64,000 nucleotides of DNA from Costus lasius (lineage: Eukaryota > Streptophyta > Magnoliopsida > Zingiberales > Costaceae): positions 4,836,001 through 4,900,000 of the forward strand of contig JANVAS020000222.1 in the NCBI GenBank assembly GCA_027563935.2, in the 5' to 3' direction. Below the pieces are notes generated by a model. The model searched no databases. It was not told where the DNA came from and was given only the letters and a program-made list of their open reading frames with translations. The translations under genes were made by a program, and so were the position numbers. This document shows, one piece after another, positions 18,890 to 29,629 of this stretch (the stretch's first letter is position 1; every line of letters starts with the position of its first letter).

Positions 18890-19370
18890 ACAGCTGTAAA
18901 AATCATTACGGGACTGCCATAATCTGGTGGATTTGAAAAACACCGGCCGTAAAACTAATACGGTGGTGCTGTAAAAATCTGAAAACTTTCGGGTACAAAT
19001 TCGACCGAAAATACGGTACGGTATAAAAACCTACGGTACTACCATAAAAACATGAAAACTCTTGGGTTGAAAACAGATGAGAATTACGGTACCACTATAA
19101 TGAATAGGGTAGTGCCGTAAAAAAAATTTTTTTAAGGTAAATAAATAAAAAAATTAGCTCTAAAAATACGGCACCATGAGAATTATTATGGTCATATCAT
19201 AAAACGTTAAAAACCCTCGGGAATATTTCAGATTCAAAATATGGTCCGTAAAAATATTTATGACAGTGCCGTAATTTCATCTCAATTCTCTAGCCAAAAA
19301 CGGAGCGAAAAAATGGTACCGTAATTTTCATTATGGTAGTGCCGTAATTTACGCCAAAACTTGTTTTACC
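18890..19370. repeat. Internal dyad array of element A (ACGGCA/TGCCGT type)
   Basis: Half-sites such as TTACGGGACTGCC, TACGGTGGTGC, TACGGTACTACC, TACGGTACCAC, TACGGCACCAT, AGTGCCGTAA and TGGTACCGTAA recur about every 50-70 bases. It lies between the ORF1-like gene and the two-hairpin motif, the same order as in elements 2 and E. Confidence 0.55.
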
Positions 19371-19454
19371 TACAAAAAGAAAAGAAAAATTAGTTCTAAG
19401 AGCAAAAGTAAAAAAATAAAGTAAAATGAAAGAGAGCAAACTAAAGTCAAAATG

Positions 19455-19503
19455 CTTGGGTTGCCTCCCAAGAAGTGCTAATTTAAAGGTCTTTAGCTTG
19501 ACC
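19455..19503 (-). other. Two-hairpin motif (element A copy)
   Basis: On the + strand CTTGGG (19455-19460), ttgcct, CCCAAG (19467-19472), and then GGTC (19488-19491), eight bases, GACC (19500-19503). Read on the element strand this matches 2693-2741 of element 1. Confidence 0.6.
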
Positions 19504-19645
19504 CTTCTACACTCGGATTTGATCTTGATTGTTCAATTTCCACTCTGATTTTTCTTTGGGTTGATCATCACTTCGAATCACATAAGGCTAATTCATGAAA
19601 CAATGTCCAAATTTACTTAAGAATTTTCTTCCTTGATCAAGTAAT

Positions 19646-20830
19646 CTAGAGCCTCTTTTTCTTCTTCTTTTTTTTCTTCTTCTTTTTTTCATAATTTGAA
19701 TCTCTTTTCCCCTGAATTCCTCTATCCACATCCTCAGAAAAAGTGTCAGTTTCAATATTAGAGTATTCATCAAATAAATTATGAACATCAATGACAACAT
19801 CATCTACTATATCAACACTACAACACGATCCAGAATATGAAAGTTTGTTCAAAGAATCAGCAAGATCAAACTCAATTATATTTTCACATATATCAAAAGT
19901 GATTTTTCCTTTCTTAACATCTATTTGTGCTCCTACTGTAGCCAAAAAGGGTCTACAAAGGATGATAGGATTTTTATGATTTTCTTCCATGTCAAGGACT
20001 ACAAAATCTACAGGTATAAAAAATTCACCTACCTTGATTGGAATATTCTATAAAATACCAATAGGATACTTTACTGAGCTATCAGCAAGCTGTAAAGATA
20101 TGGATGTTGGTTTAAGCTCTCCAATGTCCAGTTTCCTGCAAATAGATAGTGGCATTAAGCTTACACTGGCTCCCAAATCACATAAGGCTCGGTCAAAAGT
20201 CATGCTTCCAATAGAACATGGTATAGAGAAACTACCTGGATCCTTCAGTTTTGGCGGCAGTTTATTCTGGATAATAGCACTATAATCCTTAGTTAAAGCC
20301 ACAGCACCATAGTCCTCTATTTTTCTTTTATTAGACAATATCTCTTTCAAGAATTTTGCATATGATGGCATTTGAGATAAAGCTTCAGTAAAAGGAATAT
20401 TAATGTAAAGCTTTTTCAACACATCAAGAAATTTGCCAAATTATTTGTCTAATTTTGCTTGCACTAACCTTTGGGGAAAGGGTATGGGTGGCCTATAAGG
20501 TGGAGGTAAATTAGTTTTAGAAGCATCATTCTGACATGGCTCATCCCCTTTTGGTTCATCACCCTTTTGAGGTGGCAAACTAGCTTAGGCTTGCTCATGT
20601 ACATAAGATTTTTCTAACTCTAATTCATCATCATGATCATCATTAGGCTCTTTTTCATTGTTCACAACTCTCCCTTTGGGTTCCTCTAATTGTCTCCCAC
20701 TTCTAGTGATGATAGCATTACAGTGCTCCCTAGGGTTCAACTCAGGTTTAGCAGGTAATTTTCCAGGGGGTCTGTAAGAATTGCTTGCTTGTTGTGCTAT
20801 TTGATTTTCTAAGATTTTGTTGTGGGCTGC
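19646..20830 (-). pseudogene. gag end and protease of element A, broken
   Basis: Right to left: the Gag C-terminal linker (SYRPPGKLPAKPELNPREHC, ITRSGRQLEEPKG), a conserved block (LYINIPFTEALSQMPSYAKF, EILSNKRKIEDYGAV), and a retropepsin-like domain with DLGASVSLMPLS. Next come IILCRPFLATVGAQIDV (a Cys in place of the usual Gly), an acidic stretch and a lysine-rich tail. The tail contains a run of about twelve lysines from a GAA/AAG tract at 19650-19690. Stops near 20585 and between 20048 and 19990 break the frame. The N-terminal part of gag lies beyond element 2 (38475-39714). Confidence 0.75.
20826..20830. repeat. Target-site duplication GCTGC, left copy of element 2
   Basis: Direct copy at 38475-38479. 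Confidence 0.92.
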
Positions 20831-22281
20831 TGATGACATGCAAATATATGATATATCGTGACTTATTTCTGCTATTATTTTGGAGTAAAATGTATGTTTT
20901 GTCTCATTTATATACATAATTGCTTCATATTCTTTAGAGTCTTCACTTTTCCCTTGTTTTAATGAAATGTAGGGATTTCACCCTAAAATCGATGGAATTT
21001 GGAAGATCTGAGGATATGGGACAAATCCTCATTATGAGACGAAGCTACACGTCGAATTTCAGTGCAAACGAAGTTCTTTGTGCTCTTCACGGGCATGGCC
21101 GTGTATGATCATGCACTTTCAAATTTCAAGACGAAATGTTCACGGGCACACCCATGAACCCATGCACGGCCGTGAAGAGCAATTTTTCCAAAAAAATAAA
21201 GTCGCCGAGCCATACACGGGCATAGCCGGGCTGTGCATCGTCCCGCCCAGTTTGACACCCATTCGATTTTTTGGCCATAACTTACTATTTTGGAAGCGGA
21301 TTTTGCTGAAATTTGAGGGAGACCTTCCTAACTTAACTACACACGTTTTGGGACCAAAATCATCGAATTTGATCAAGCAGTTGAGGAGAACAAAGTAAAA
21401 CGGTGACAACCTAGGGTTTGGGGCAATTTTCTAGGCGACAACACTGTTCCGGCACAATTCTTCCTTCGTTCCAACGTGGATCTTCATGCTGGACCTCCTT
21501 CCATCAAGGATCTACCCTTCCCTCTGGTTTGATTTGATTTGTATGAGATATTTGGTGTATTTCACGATGTATATGATAGCGTAAACTCTCCTTTCGGGGT
21601 TTGGGCATAGCCCACTATATGAATGTTGAATATTATGACTTGATATATATATATTTCTCCACTTATCTTTATTCTTATTCATGCCTAGGAAGTTTTCACT
21701 CATGTTTATGTACTGGCCATATATATGCATATCTTAGATGCTGTGGGAAGGACTGAGAGGTGAACCACAGTCATCGGAATTCCTTAGACTGGACTGGTGA
21801 TTTCGTGTGGTGAGAGCATTCAAAATCACCCGAGGAACCCTAATCCTTCACATAACCCATTGGATCCGCTTAACCCGGTAAGCCACGAGAGTAGGAGACT
21901 TGGGTTAAGTCGGATATCGGACCGTGTCCTAAGAGGGAGCGCGTCTGCACCCTAGGAAGGATTACCTTGAGAACTTAGATAAAACTTGATTAGAACATCA
22001 AGCCTTAATATTTCTTCATGTTTCAGTGCGGTGAAACCCGATACCCCAAATCTCTCTCATAGATTTAAAACCCTGATTGTTTTGCTCTCTGCTCTACTTG
22101 ATTTCATTTGCTTTAGTTTAAATATCTGCACTAGGATTCTAGACATTTCTCCATTAATTGTTAACCTAGCTACTAGCTGACTGATTAGTTAGTACTTAAC
22201 CCCTAGTTCTCGTGGGATCAATACTTATTGTATTACGTGATAGACCGTGCACTTGCGGTAGCAGCCGTTTAGGCCCTATCA
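20831..22281 (+). repeat. 5' LTR of element 2
   Basis: 1451 bp, TGATGACATGCAAATATATG to GTTTAGGCCCTATCA. It carries CACGGGCATGGCCGTG-type dyads at 21088-21250. Confidence 0.92.
21088..21250. repeat. Dyad cluster in the 5' LTR of element 2
   Basis: CACGGGCATGGCCGTG, CACGGGCACACCCATGAA, TGCACGGCCGTGAAG and CACGGGCATAGCCGGG. It lies about 260 bases into the LTR. Compared with the 3' LTR cluster (37289-37435), one unit of about 18 bases is missing and about 27 extra bases follow AAGAGC. Confidence 0.6.
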
Positions 22282-22287
22282 AGTTTT

Positions 22288-22305
22288 TGGCACCATTGCC
22301 GGGGA
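22288..22305 (+). other. Primer-binding site of element 2 (Asp tRNA type)
   Basis: TGGCACCATTGCCGGGGA, two mismatches from TGGCGCCGTTGCCGGGGA, the plant tRNA-Asp complement typical of Athila elements. It begins six bases after the LTR. Confidence 0.8.
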
Positions 22306-22457
22306 CTAGGTTGCCAATATTAACACGATCAGAAAATTGGTAGACTAGGTTTTGTTAGATTTTATTTACTTTTTATTCTGTTTATTTGCTTTTTGTTTTT
22401 AGTTGTAGTTTTTATTTGGTGCGGTGTTACTAATCTCTTTTGTCAAGGTACTTGTTT

Positions 22458-24023
22458 ATGCCCAGGAATACTGTTCGAACAGGAGAACTTGTACTTGGAG
22501 ACCCAGAGATAGAGCGTACCTTTCGTTTGCTTGGAAGGAATCTGAAAAGTCTTAAGCTTGAAAGACAATTTTCTAACAACGAAACAATGGAAGCCAATGC
22601 GAATCGCTCTCTGAAGGACTTTGCAGCACCCACCATCTCTGCTGTGCACTCGAGCATATCGCGGCCAGCCATCGAAGCTAACAACTTCGAGATCAAGTCG
22701 TCCCTTGTACAAATGGTGCAACAGAACCAATTCAGTGGAGCAGCCACTGATGATCCTAACCTTCATTTATCTATTTTTTTTAGAATACTACGACACCTTA
22801 AAGATTAATGGTGCTCATCCTGATGCTATCAAATTAAGACTCTTCCCTTTTTCTCTCAAGGACCGAGCCAGGGCATGGTTGCAATCTCTACCGCAGAGCT
22901 CCATTACCACGTGGGAACAATTATCTCAGGCTTTTCTGTCAAAATATTTCCCACTGAACAAAACAACCCAACTCAGAAATCAAATCACGAACTTTGCCCA
23001 ACGAGAAGGTGAGTCCCTATATGAAGCATTAGACCGGTTCAAGGAATTATTGAGGATGTGCCCGCACCATGGTCTTCAGAAATGGGTGATCATTCACACC
23101 TTTTACAGTGGATTGCTATATCAAACTAGGCTTTCTGTAGATGCTACTGCTGGTGGGGCACTAATGAATAAGAATTATGATGAAGCAATGGAGTTGATTG
23201 AGGACATGGCCCTCAACCATTATCAGTGGTCAGGAGAGAGGAGCCAACCAGTTCGAAGTTCAGGGAAGTTTGATATGAACGTGATTAACTCCCTAGTAGC
23301 AAAAGTAGATTCACTTTCTTCTAAGTTTGATTCTATTAATGTTTCTACTTCTAACTCTATGACTTGTGATGTTTGTGGAGTGACAGGATATTCCTCTGAT
23401 GATTGCCACATCTTGAACACTCCCTCTGAACAAGTCAACGCTATTGGAAATTTCAGGAACCAGAACGACCCCTACTCGAACACCTATAATCTGGGATGGA
23501 GAAATCATCTGAATTTCTCCTATAGGTTGAATCAAGGGCAAATCCCTCCTGCAAATTTTTCTAATCAGAATTTCTCTTCTAATTTCAAGCCTTCTCCTGG
23601 GATACAATATCCATCTGCCAACCAAAGACAACTAGATCCTCCTCAAGAGTCTAGGTTAGAGTCGATGCTAGAGAATTTTATGGCAAGTCAAATGAAGCAC
23701 AATGACTCTGTGAGTGAGCAGATTCGCTAGCTAAACATGAAAGTGGACTCAGTATCCACACACGCGAAAATGATGGAGAACCGGATCACATAACTGGACC
23801 AGCAAACCAGTTCACTCTCTAGAACCCCAGGAATGCTTCCAGCTCAACCTGAAGCAAATCCGAGAGACCAATGCAACACCATCATAACATGTATAGATGA
23901 GCAATTAAAGGACTCTGAAGTTGAAAATATGGAAGATGAAAAAGAAGAGTCTGGAAGCCGGAAAGAGGAACCTCATCTTGAGATTCTTGACACACCGAAT
24001 GTTGAAAAGATAATGGTGGTTAC
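22458..24023 (+). pseudogene. gag of element 2, frameshifted and cut by copia-1
   Basis: Starts at ATG 22458 (MPRNTVRTGELVLGDPEIER). The capsid region has LKDRARAWLQSLP, LSQAFLSKYFP, CPHHGLQKW and VDATAGGALM. A zinc-knuckle-like CDVCGVTGYSSDDC has Tyr in the place of the usual His, so zinc binding may be weakened. Damage: a shift in a T run near 22771-22779, TAG at 23728 and TAA near 23791. The TAG falls at the same Gln codon as the TAG at 1347 in element 1. At 24023 the copia-1 insertion separates it from the protease. Gag would form the particle; this copy cannot make a full product. Confidence 0.8.
24019..24023. repeat. Target-site duplication GTTAC, left copy
   Basis: Direct copy at 33127-33131, flanking copia-1. 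Confidence 0.95.
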
Positions 24024-25727
24024 TGAAAGTACCCCTTAACCTAAGGGGGGTCCCCTTCTAGGGGGAGCAAAAACCCTAGACATATGGCGCATAAAACTTT
24101 TGCAGCGGAATTAAGGGTTTGAAAGAATCTATTGCATGATATATGATCAACTTAAGTAAACTTGAATTCATACCATAGCCATATGCGTTGGATGAAAACT
24201 TGGAAGGAAAGGCGCAAGCGAGCCTTCTCCTAAGGTGACGCACACAATTGGTGTCGCCTACTTTCCTTGGTGCTCCTTGTGCTAGCAAGGTTCCAAGAAG
24301 CCTTTGTCGAATGGAAGGGAGAAGAGATCGCCTTGCTTGAGTGAGTTTTTCTCTCTTGTTGTCCTCCTCTTCTCTAGCCGAGATGTTGTCTCGTCTAAGC
24401 CAAGCGTTGGCGACGAACAAAGAGAAGGGGGGCGTGAAGTGTGGCAAACGTGAGTCATGGCCACGATTAGTAGAAGTGCTATCCAAAAATAGCATCCACT
24501 TCTCAACGTGCGCCCTTGGGTTTACCCAATCGCAAATGCCACATCACTTGAACCAAGCGCTCAACCAATGAGCCAGTTCACATCGGTTTGGTCCAAGACC
24601 AATTAACCCAAGCAATATGGTCTAGATCTCACTTAAACCCTAAGGCTTCAGATCTAACCGTCAATCTCTTCGATGCTCTTGATCTGACCGATCTGGCATC
24701 TATTCTCCCGATCGAAGCTTACCGATCTCAAGCCCTAATCAATCAAACATGATCAGACCAGATCTCACTCACAATCAGAGATTAAATCCCTTTAAACTGA
24801 ACCTGAACAATTCAGTCCACACGATCTGACTTAAGTAAGCCATATCATCAAATTGTGCGACCCTGAGGGTTTCCTTTAAATGTCGGTAACGATAATTCAC
24901 ATTATCACGATCAGTGAGGGGTATCTAGCAACACATCACTGTCTCCCGATATAAAGGAAAGAGTCTTCCAAGACTTCACCCAAACCACAGCACAAGTGTG
25001 AATCATTTCACAAAGCATACATATTTCCTTTGCCACTGGATGTTCTTATTGGACAAGCCTGTCAAGCTCGTAACTCCAATATGATGAGCATGATCAGAAC
25101 AGATGAACATAGTCACCTGGGTATGGCCATACACTTTTCTCAATCATCTCATCCAGGGGGCCCCTTTAGAACATCAGACTCCTTCAACAAGGAGACGGCA
25201 ATCCTATGTCTATCACTAGTGCTCTAACCTGACTCAAGCTCACCATCCAAGATAGTCTATAATCATTATGTTTCAAATGATATTGAACCATCTCAAAACA
25301 ATGACAATCATCATTTAGAAAACACAAGTGATCTCAAGTCAGAGGAAATGTGCCACTTGTCTTAATCAAGGAACATTCACATTGTGACAAACAATTGAAC
25401 ATCCTAGTAGGGTCTGTCCAGTACATCCAATGTACCCATGAGTCTACATCTTATTCCATGCTCGAAGCATCCTATAAGATTAGAACACATATTAGTCTTA
25501 ACAATATCAAGGCTGTCTCATGTTCACCAAGATATATCGACTAAGGACATAATAGCATGTCAGCCGAGCTGAACAGCTTTGAGACATTATTCAGAAGAAC
25601 ATATATTGCAGCAGACAATGTAGCTAACTGAATAACAACCATGCCTTTATAAACATAACAGTTTATTACATGATACAAATACATTCCCATAGGCCTCAAA
25701 CATTAGCCTTAAGGGCATACCCCAACA
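24024..25727 (-). repeat. 3' LTR of copia-1
   Basis: 1704 bp, + strand TGAAAGTACCCC to CATACCCCAACA. Small ORFs here (such as 24076-24495) appear twice only because the LTR does, and I do not consider them genes. Confidence 0.95.
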
Positions 25728-25738
25728 ATCTCCCACTT
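25728..25738 (-). other. Polypurine tract of copia-1
   Basis: Element strand AAGTGGGAGAT directly before the 3' LTR TGTTGGGG; the same tract is seen in the other copia elements here. Confidence 0.9.
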
Positions 25739-25747
25739 GCACTTAAT

Positions 25748-28700
25748 CTAATGGTTGAGAAATCTCAAACCCATATTATTACAGTGCTTCTCATGCTTCT
25801 GCTGCGCCAGAGGCTTGGTAAGCGGGTCTGCCAGATTGTCATCTGTATGAACCTTACATACTTTGATCTCGCCACGATCTATGATCTCCCTGATCAAATG
25901 AAACCGTCTCTGTATGTGCTTGGACTTCTGGTGCGACCGTGGTTCCTTTGCTTGTGCGATTGCTCCAGTGTTATCACAAAAGATAACCAAAGGATCTGCA
26001 CTCGAAGGAACAACACCAAGTTCTCTTACGAACTTACGAATCCACACTGCCTCCTTGGATGCTTCCGAGGCTGCAACATACTCGGCTTCTGTTGTGGAAT
26101 CAGCAACAGTTGACTGTTTGAAACTTTTCCACACCACTGCACCTCCATTCAAGCTAAAAACATAGCCTGATTGCGATCGGAAATCATCCTGGTCCGACTG
26201 GAACGAAGCGTCAGTATATCCTTCAATACTGAGTTCTTCCTGACCACCATATATCAAGAACATATCTTTGGTCCTCCGCAGATATTTTAAAATGTTCTTG
26301 ACTGCAATCCAGTGCGCCATACCTGGATTACTTTGGTAACGACTGGTCACGCTTAACCCGTAAGCGACGTCTGGGCGAGTACACAACATCGCATACATAA
26401 TGGAACCAATAGCCGAAGCATAAGGCGTATTGTTCATTTCATCTTTCTCAGTCTGTGTTTGTGGACACTGACTCTTTGAAAGATTCAGACCATGTCTGAC
26501 TGGAAGATATCCTTTCTTAGAATTCTCTAAGTGAAATCTCTCCAGGACCTTATCGATGTAAGTACTCTGGCACAGCCCGAGAAGCCTCTTAGATCTATCC
26601 CTGTAGATCTTCACACCTAACACATAGGCTGCTTCTCCTAAATCTTTCATCTGGAAACATTTCCTCAGCCATGCCTTCACAGCATGCATTTCAGGAATGT
26701 CATTTCCAATGATCAAGATGTCATCGACGTAGAGGACTAGGAAAGTAATCACGCTCCCACTAAACCTCTTATATACACACGGGTCATCCTCGTTCTTGAT
26801 GAAACCAAATTCAGTGACTGATTCATCAAAACGAATATTCCAGCTTCTAGATGCTTGCTTAAGTCCATAAATGGACTTCTTTAACTTGCATATCTTATGA
26901 CGATCTGCTGGATTAGTGAAACCCTCTGGTTGTGTCATATACACATCCTCATCCAGATTTCCATTAAGGAAAGCTGTTTTCACATCCATCTGCCAAATCT
27001 CATAATCATAATATGCAGCTATCGCGAAAAGAATCCGAATAGACTTAAACATGGCTACAGGTGAGAAAGTTTCATCATAATCTATCCCGTAGATTTGTTT
27101 GAAACCTTTCGCAACTAGCCTGCCTTTATAGGTAACCACGTTACCATCCATGTCAATCTTCTTCTTGAAGATCCATTTACAGCCTATAGGGATAACTCCC
27201 GAAGGCGGATCAACCAAATCCCAAACTTGGTTATCTGACATGGAGTCCATCTCGGCGCGCATAGCCTCAAGCCATCTCGCTGACTCCGGTCCACTGACCG
27301 CATCCGCATAAGTGAGGGGTTCATCATTATCAATGATGTAGACTCCGTCATAGCGCTCAGGCTGTCGACGGATCCTACCCGATCTTCGCGGTTCCCGTGA
27401 TATCTGAGCCTCAGGTTGTTCAATAACCTGTTCTACCGGCTCAGGCTCATCCAACTGTGCTTGATCACTTTGTCCTTCCTCTGGATTCTCATCCAGTTTT
27501 ATTTCTCTCCCACTGGCCTCTTGCAGAAGAAACTCCTTCTCAAGAAATATGGCCGTCCGAGCAACAAAAACCTTGTTCTCCTTGGGATCGTAGAAATAAT
27601 AACCCTTAGTTTCCTTAGGGTAACCGACAAAGATACATTTGTCAGATCTGCTCTCTAGTTTCCCAGAGGCGAGCTTTTTGACATAAGCCTCGCAGCCCCA
27701 GATCCTGATAAATGTCAAGCTCGGCTGTTTCCCATACCATAACTCATATGGCGTCTTTGAAACTGCCTTGGATGGCACTCGGTTTAGTACCTTTGCAGCT
27801 GTTTCCAGCGCAAAACCCCAAAAGGAGTATGGAAGAGTAGCCTGACTCATCATAGAACGAACCATATCAAGTAACGTTCTATTTCTCCTCTCGGACACAC
27901 CATTCCATTGCGGTGTTCCTGGCGGAGTGAGCTGTGAGATAATCCCACACTCCTTTAGATAGTCAGTAAACGTATGACTTAGGTATTCACCACCTCGATC
28001 TGAGCGAAGTGCCTTGATATTTCGGCCTAGCTGATTCTGTACTTCATTCTTGAACTCTTTGAACTTGTCAAAAGATTCACTCTTATGTCTCATCAGATAG
28101 ACATACCCATATCTACTGAAATCATCAGTAAAGGTAATGAAGTACTGATAGCCACCTCTGGCATGTTTACTAAATGGCCCACACACATCACTGTGTATAA
28201 GGTCAAGTAAACCTGAAGCCCTTTGACCTTTGTGAGGAAAAGGTGACTTCGTCATTTTACCCATTAAACAAGCTTTGCATGTATCAATCTCCTTATAGGA
28301 GAATGATCCCAGCAGTCCATGATCATGCAACCGCTTAATGCGTTTCTCGTTAATATGGCCTAAACGACTATGCCATAGCAAGGTGCTGTCATCAGCATAC
28401 TTGGCTTTCTTAATATCAATTTGCTGTATCGAACATTCCATGTCCAACATGTATAACCCATTGTTAATTGAACCAGTTGCATAAACAATATTATCAAAAG
28501 ACAAAATACACTTTGAAATATCGCATTCAAAGGAAAATCCCTTCCTGACAAGAGCAGGAATGGAGATAATATTTTTAGTTATACTGGGAACAAAGTAACA
28601 ACTGTTTAGTTCCAATACAAGTCCAGATGGTAAAGAAATAAAGTAGTCTCCTACAGCAACAGCAGTAACCCGTGCCCCGTTTCCAACTCGTAGGTCCACC

Positions 28701-29629
28701 TCATGCTGTCCCACCTGTCTTCTTCTCTTGAGTTCCTGTACATTTGAACAAATGTGAACTCCACATGCAGTGTCCAACACCCATGATATAGAAGAAGATA
28801 ACATGACCTCAGTCACAAATATACCTGAGCCAGAAGCAAAGCTTCCCCTCTTATCTCCTTGGAGCGCTTTACAGTCCTTTTTCCAGTGACCCAGCTGGCC
28901 ACAGTGGAAACACCTGTATTCCTTGGACCGCTTCACCTTCTGCTTCAGAGCCTTGCTGTAATTCTTGACCGGGGCCTTGCCCTTCTTCCCCTTCTTCTTG
29001 TTCCTTGAAGGAACCATCAAGACAGAGGTCGAAGGCTTACCCTTCAGAGTCTCCTCAGTGGTCAAGAGCATATTCAGCAGCTCTGCCGGAGTACAATCGA
29101 TTTTGTTCATATTAAAATTAATAATGAACGCGTCGAATGATGGCGGGAGAGACTGCAGAATAATGTCCACAGCAAGCTCCTGGTTGATGGTGTGCCCCAG
29201 TTTCTCCAGAGCCTCCTTGTGCCCAATCATCTTGAGCACGTGAGCTCCCACTGGGCTCCCTTCAGCCAGTTTGCTCTGAAAGAAGAGCTTAGTCAAATTA
29301 TAGCGTTCAGTCCTCGCCTGTGCAGCATACAGCATCTTGAGGTTTGCTATAATCTGTATAGCTGACATATCCTCATGCTGACGCTGCAGCGGTGGCGTCA
29401 TAGACGCTAGCATCAGGCAAGCGACATCAATGCTATCATTGACGTGCTTTTCATAGGCTTCCCGAACCGCCCTTGCGGCGTTCGGAGCGGGCTGCGGCGG
29501 TATCGCCGTCTCGAGGACATACAGTTTCCTCTCTGCCTTAAGAACGATCTTAAGGTGTCCAAACCAGTCAGAGAAGTTCGGCCCAGCAAACTTCTCTCTT
29601 TCCAGTAGGGATCGCACATTGAAGTTCAT
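25748..29629 (-). CDS. Copia-1 Gag-Pol polyprotein (intact, 1293 aa)
   Basis: Open from ATG 29629 (MNFNVRSLLEREKF) to the stop at 25748. Order is that of Ty1/copia, with integrase before RT: Gag with NFSDWFGHLKIVLKAERKLY; basic linker and zinc knuckle CFHCGQLGHWKKDC (240-253); protease with WVLDTACGVHIC (DTA in place of DTG, common in plant copia); integrase zinc region (LWHSRLGHINEKRI...CKACLMGK) and catalytic core (HSDVCGPF, ITFTDDFS, RSDRGGEY, VSERRNR); RT with YVDD at 967-970; RNase H (TDASFQSD, TEAEYVA, FCDN). Gag forms particles and Pol makes and inserts the DNA copy. Length and domain content are normal for an autonomous plant copia. Confidence 0.96.
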   Translation of the reverse strand: MNFNVRSLLEREKFAGPNFSDWFGHLKIVLKAERKLYVLETAIPPQPAPNAARAVREAYEKHVNDSIDVACLMLASMTPPLQRQHEDMSAIQIIANLKMLYAAQARTERYNLTKLFFQSKLAEGSPVGAHVLKMIGHKEALEKLGHTINQELAVDIILQSLPPSFDAFIINFNMNKIDCTPAELLNMLLTTEETLKGKPSTSVLMVPSRNKKKGKKGKAPVKNYSKALKQKVKRSKEYRCFHCGQLGHWKKDCKALQGDKRGSFASGSGIFVTEVMLSSSISWVLDTACGVHICSNVQELKRRRQVGQHEVDLRVGNGARVTAVAVGDYFISLPSGLVLELNSCYFVPSITKNIISIPALVRKGFSFECDISKCILSFDNIVYATGSINNGLYMLDMECSIQQIDIKKAKYADDSTLLWHSRLGHINEKRIKRLHDHGLLGSFSYKEIDTCKACLMGKMTKSPFPHKGQRASGLLDLIHSDVCGPFSKHARGGYQYFITFTDDFSRYGYVYLMRHKSESFDKFKEFKNEVQNQLGRNIKALRSDRGGEYLSHTFTDYLKECGIISQLTPPGTPQWNGVSERRNRTLLDMVRSMMSQATLPYSFWGFALETAAKVLNRVPSKAVSKTPYELWYGKQPSLTFIRIWGCEAYVKKLASGKLESRSDKCIFVGYPKETKGYYFYDPKENKVFVARTAIFLEKEFLLQEASGREIKLDENPEEGQSDQAQLDEPEPVEQVIEQPEAQISREPRRSGRIRRQPERYDGVYIIDNDEPLTYADAVSGPESARWLEAMRAEMDSMSDNQVWDLVDPPSGVIPIGCKWIFKKKIDMDGNVVTYKGRLVAKGFKQIYGIDYDETFSPVAMFKSIRILFAIAAYYDYEIWQMDVKTAFLNGNLDEDVYMTQPEGFTNPADRHKICKLKKSIYGLKQASRSWNIRFDESVTEFGFIKNEDDPCVYKRFSGSVITFLVLYVDDILIIGNDIPEMHAVKAWLRKCFQMKDLGEAAYVLGVKIYRDRSKRLLGLCQSTYIDKVLERFHLENSKKGYLPVRHGLNLSKSQCPQTQTEKDEMNNTPYASAIGSIMYAMLCTRPDVAYGLSVTSRYQSNPGMAHWIAVKNILKYLRRTKDMFLIYGGQEELSIEGYTDASFQSDQDDFRSQSGYVFSLNGGAVVWKSFKQSTVADSTTEAEYVAASEASKEAVWIRKFVRELGVVPSSADPLVIFCDNTGAIAQAKEPRSHQKSKHIQRRFHLIREIIDRGEIKVCKVHTDDNLADPLTKPLAQQKHEKHCNNMGLRFLNH

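Noticed and set aside
24076..24506. 139- and 74-codon minus-strand ORFs, repeated at 31475-31905
   Set aside because: They lie in the two LTRs of copia-1 and overlap each other; duplication is due to the LTR.
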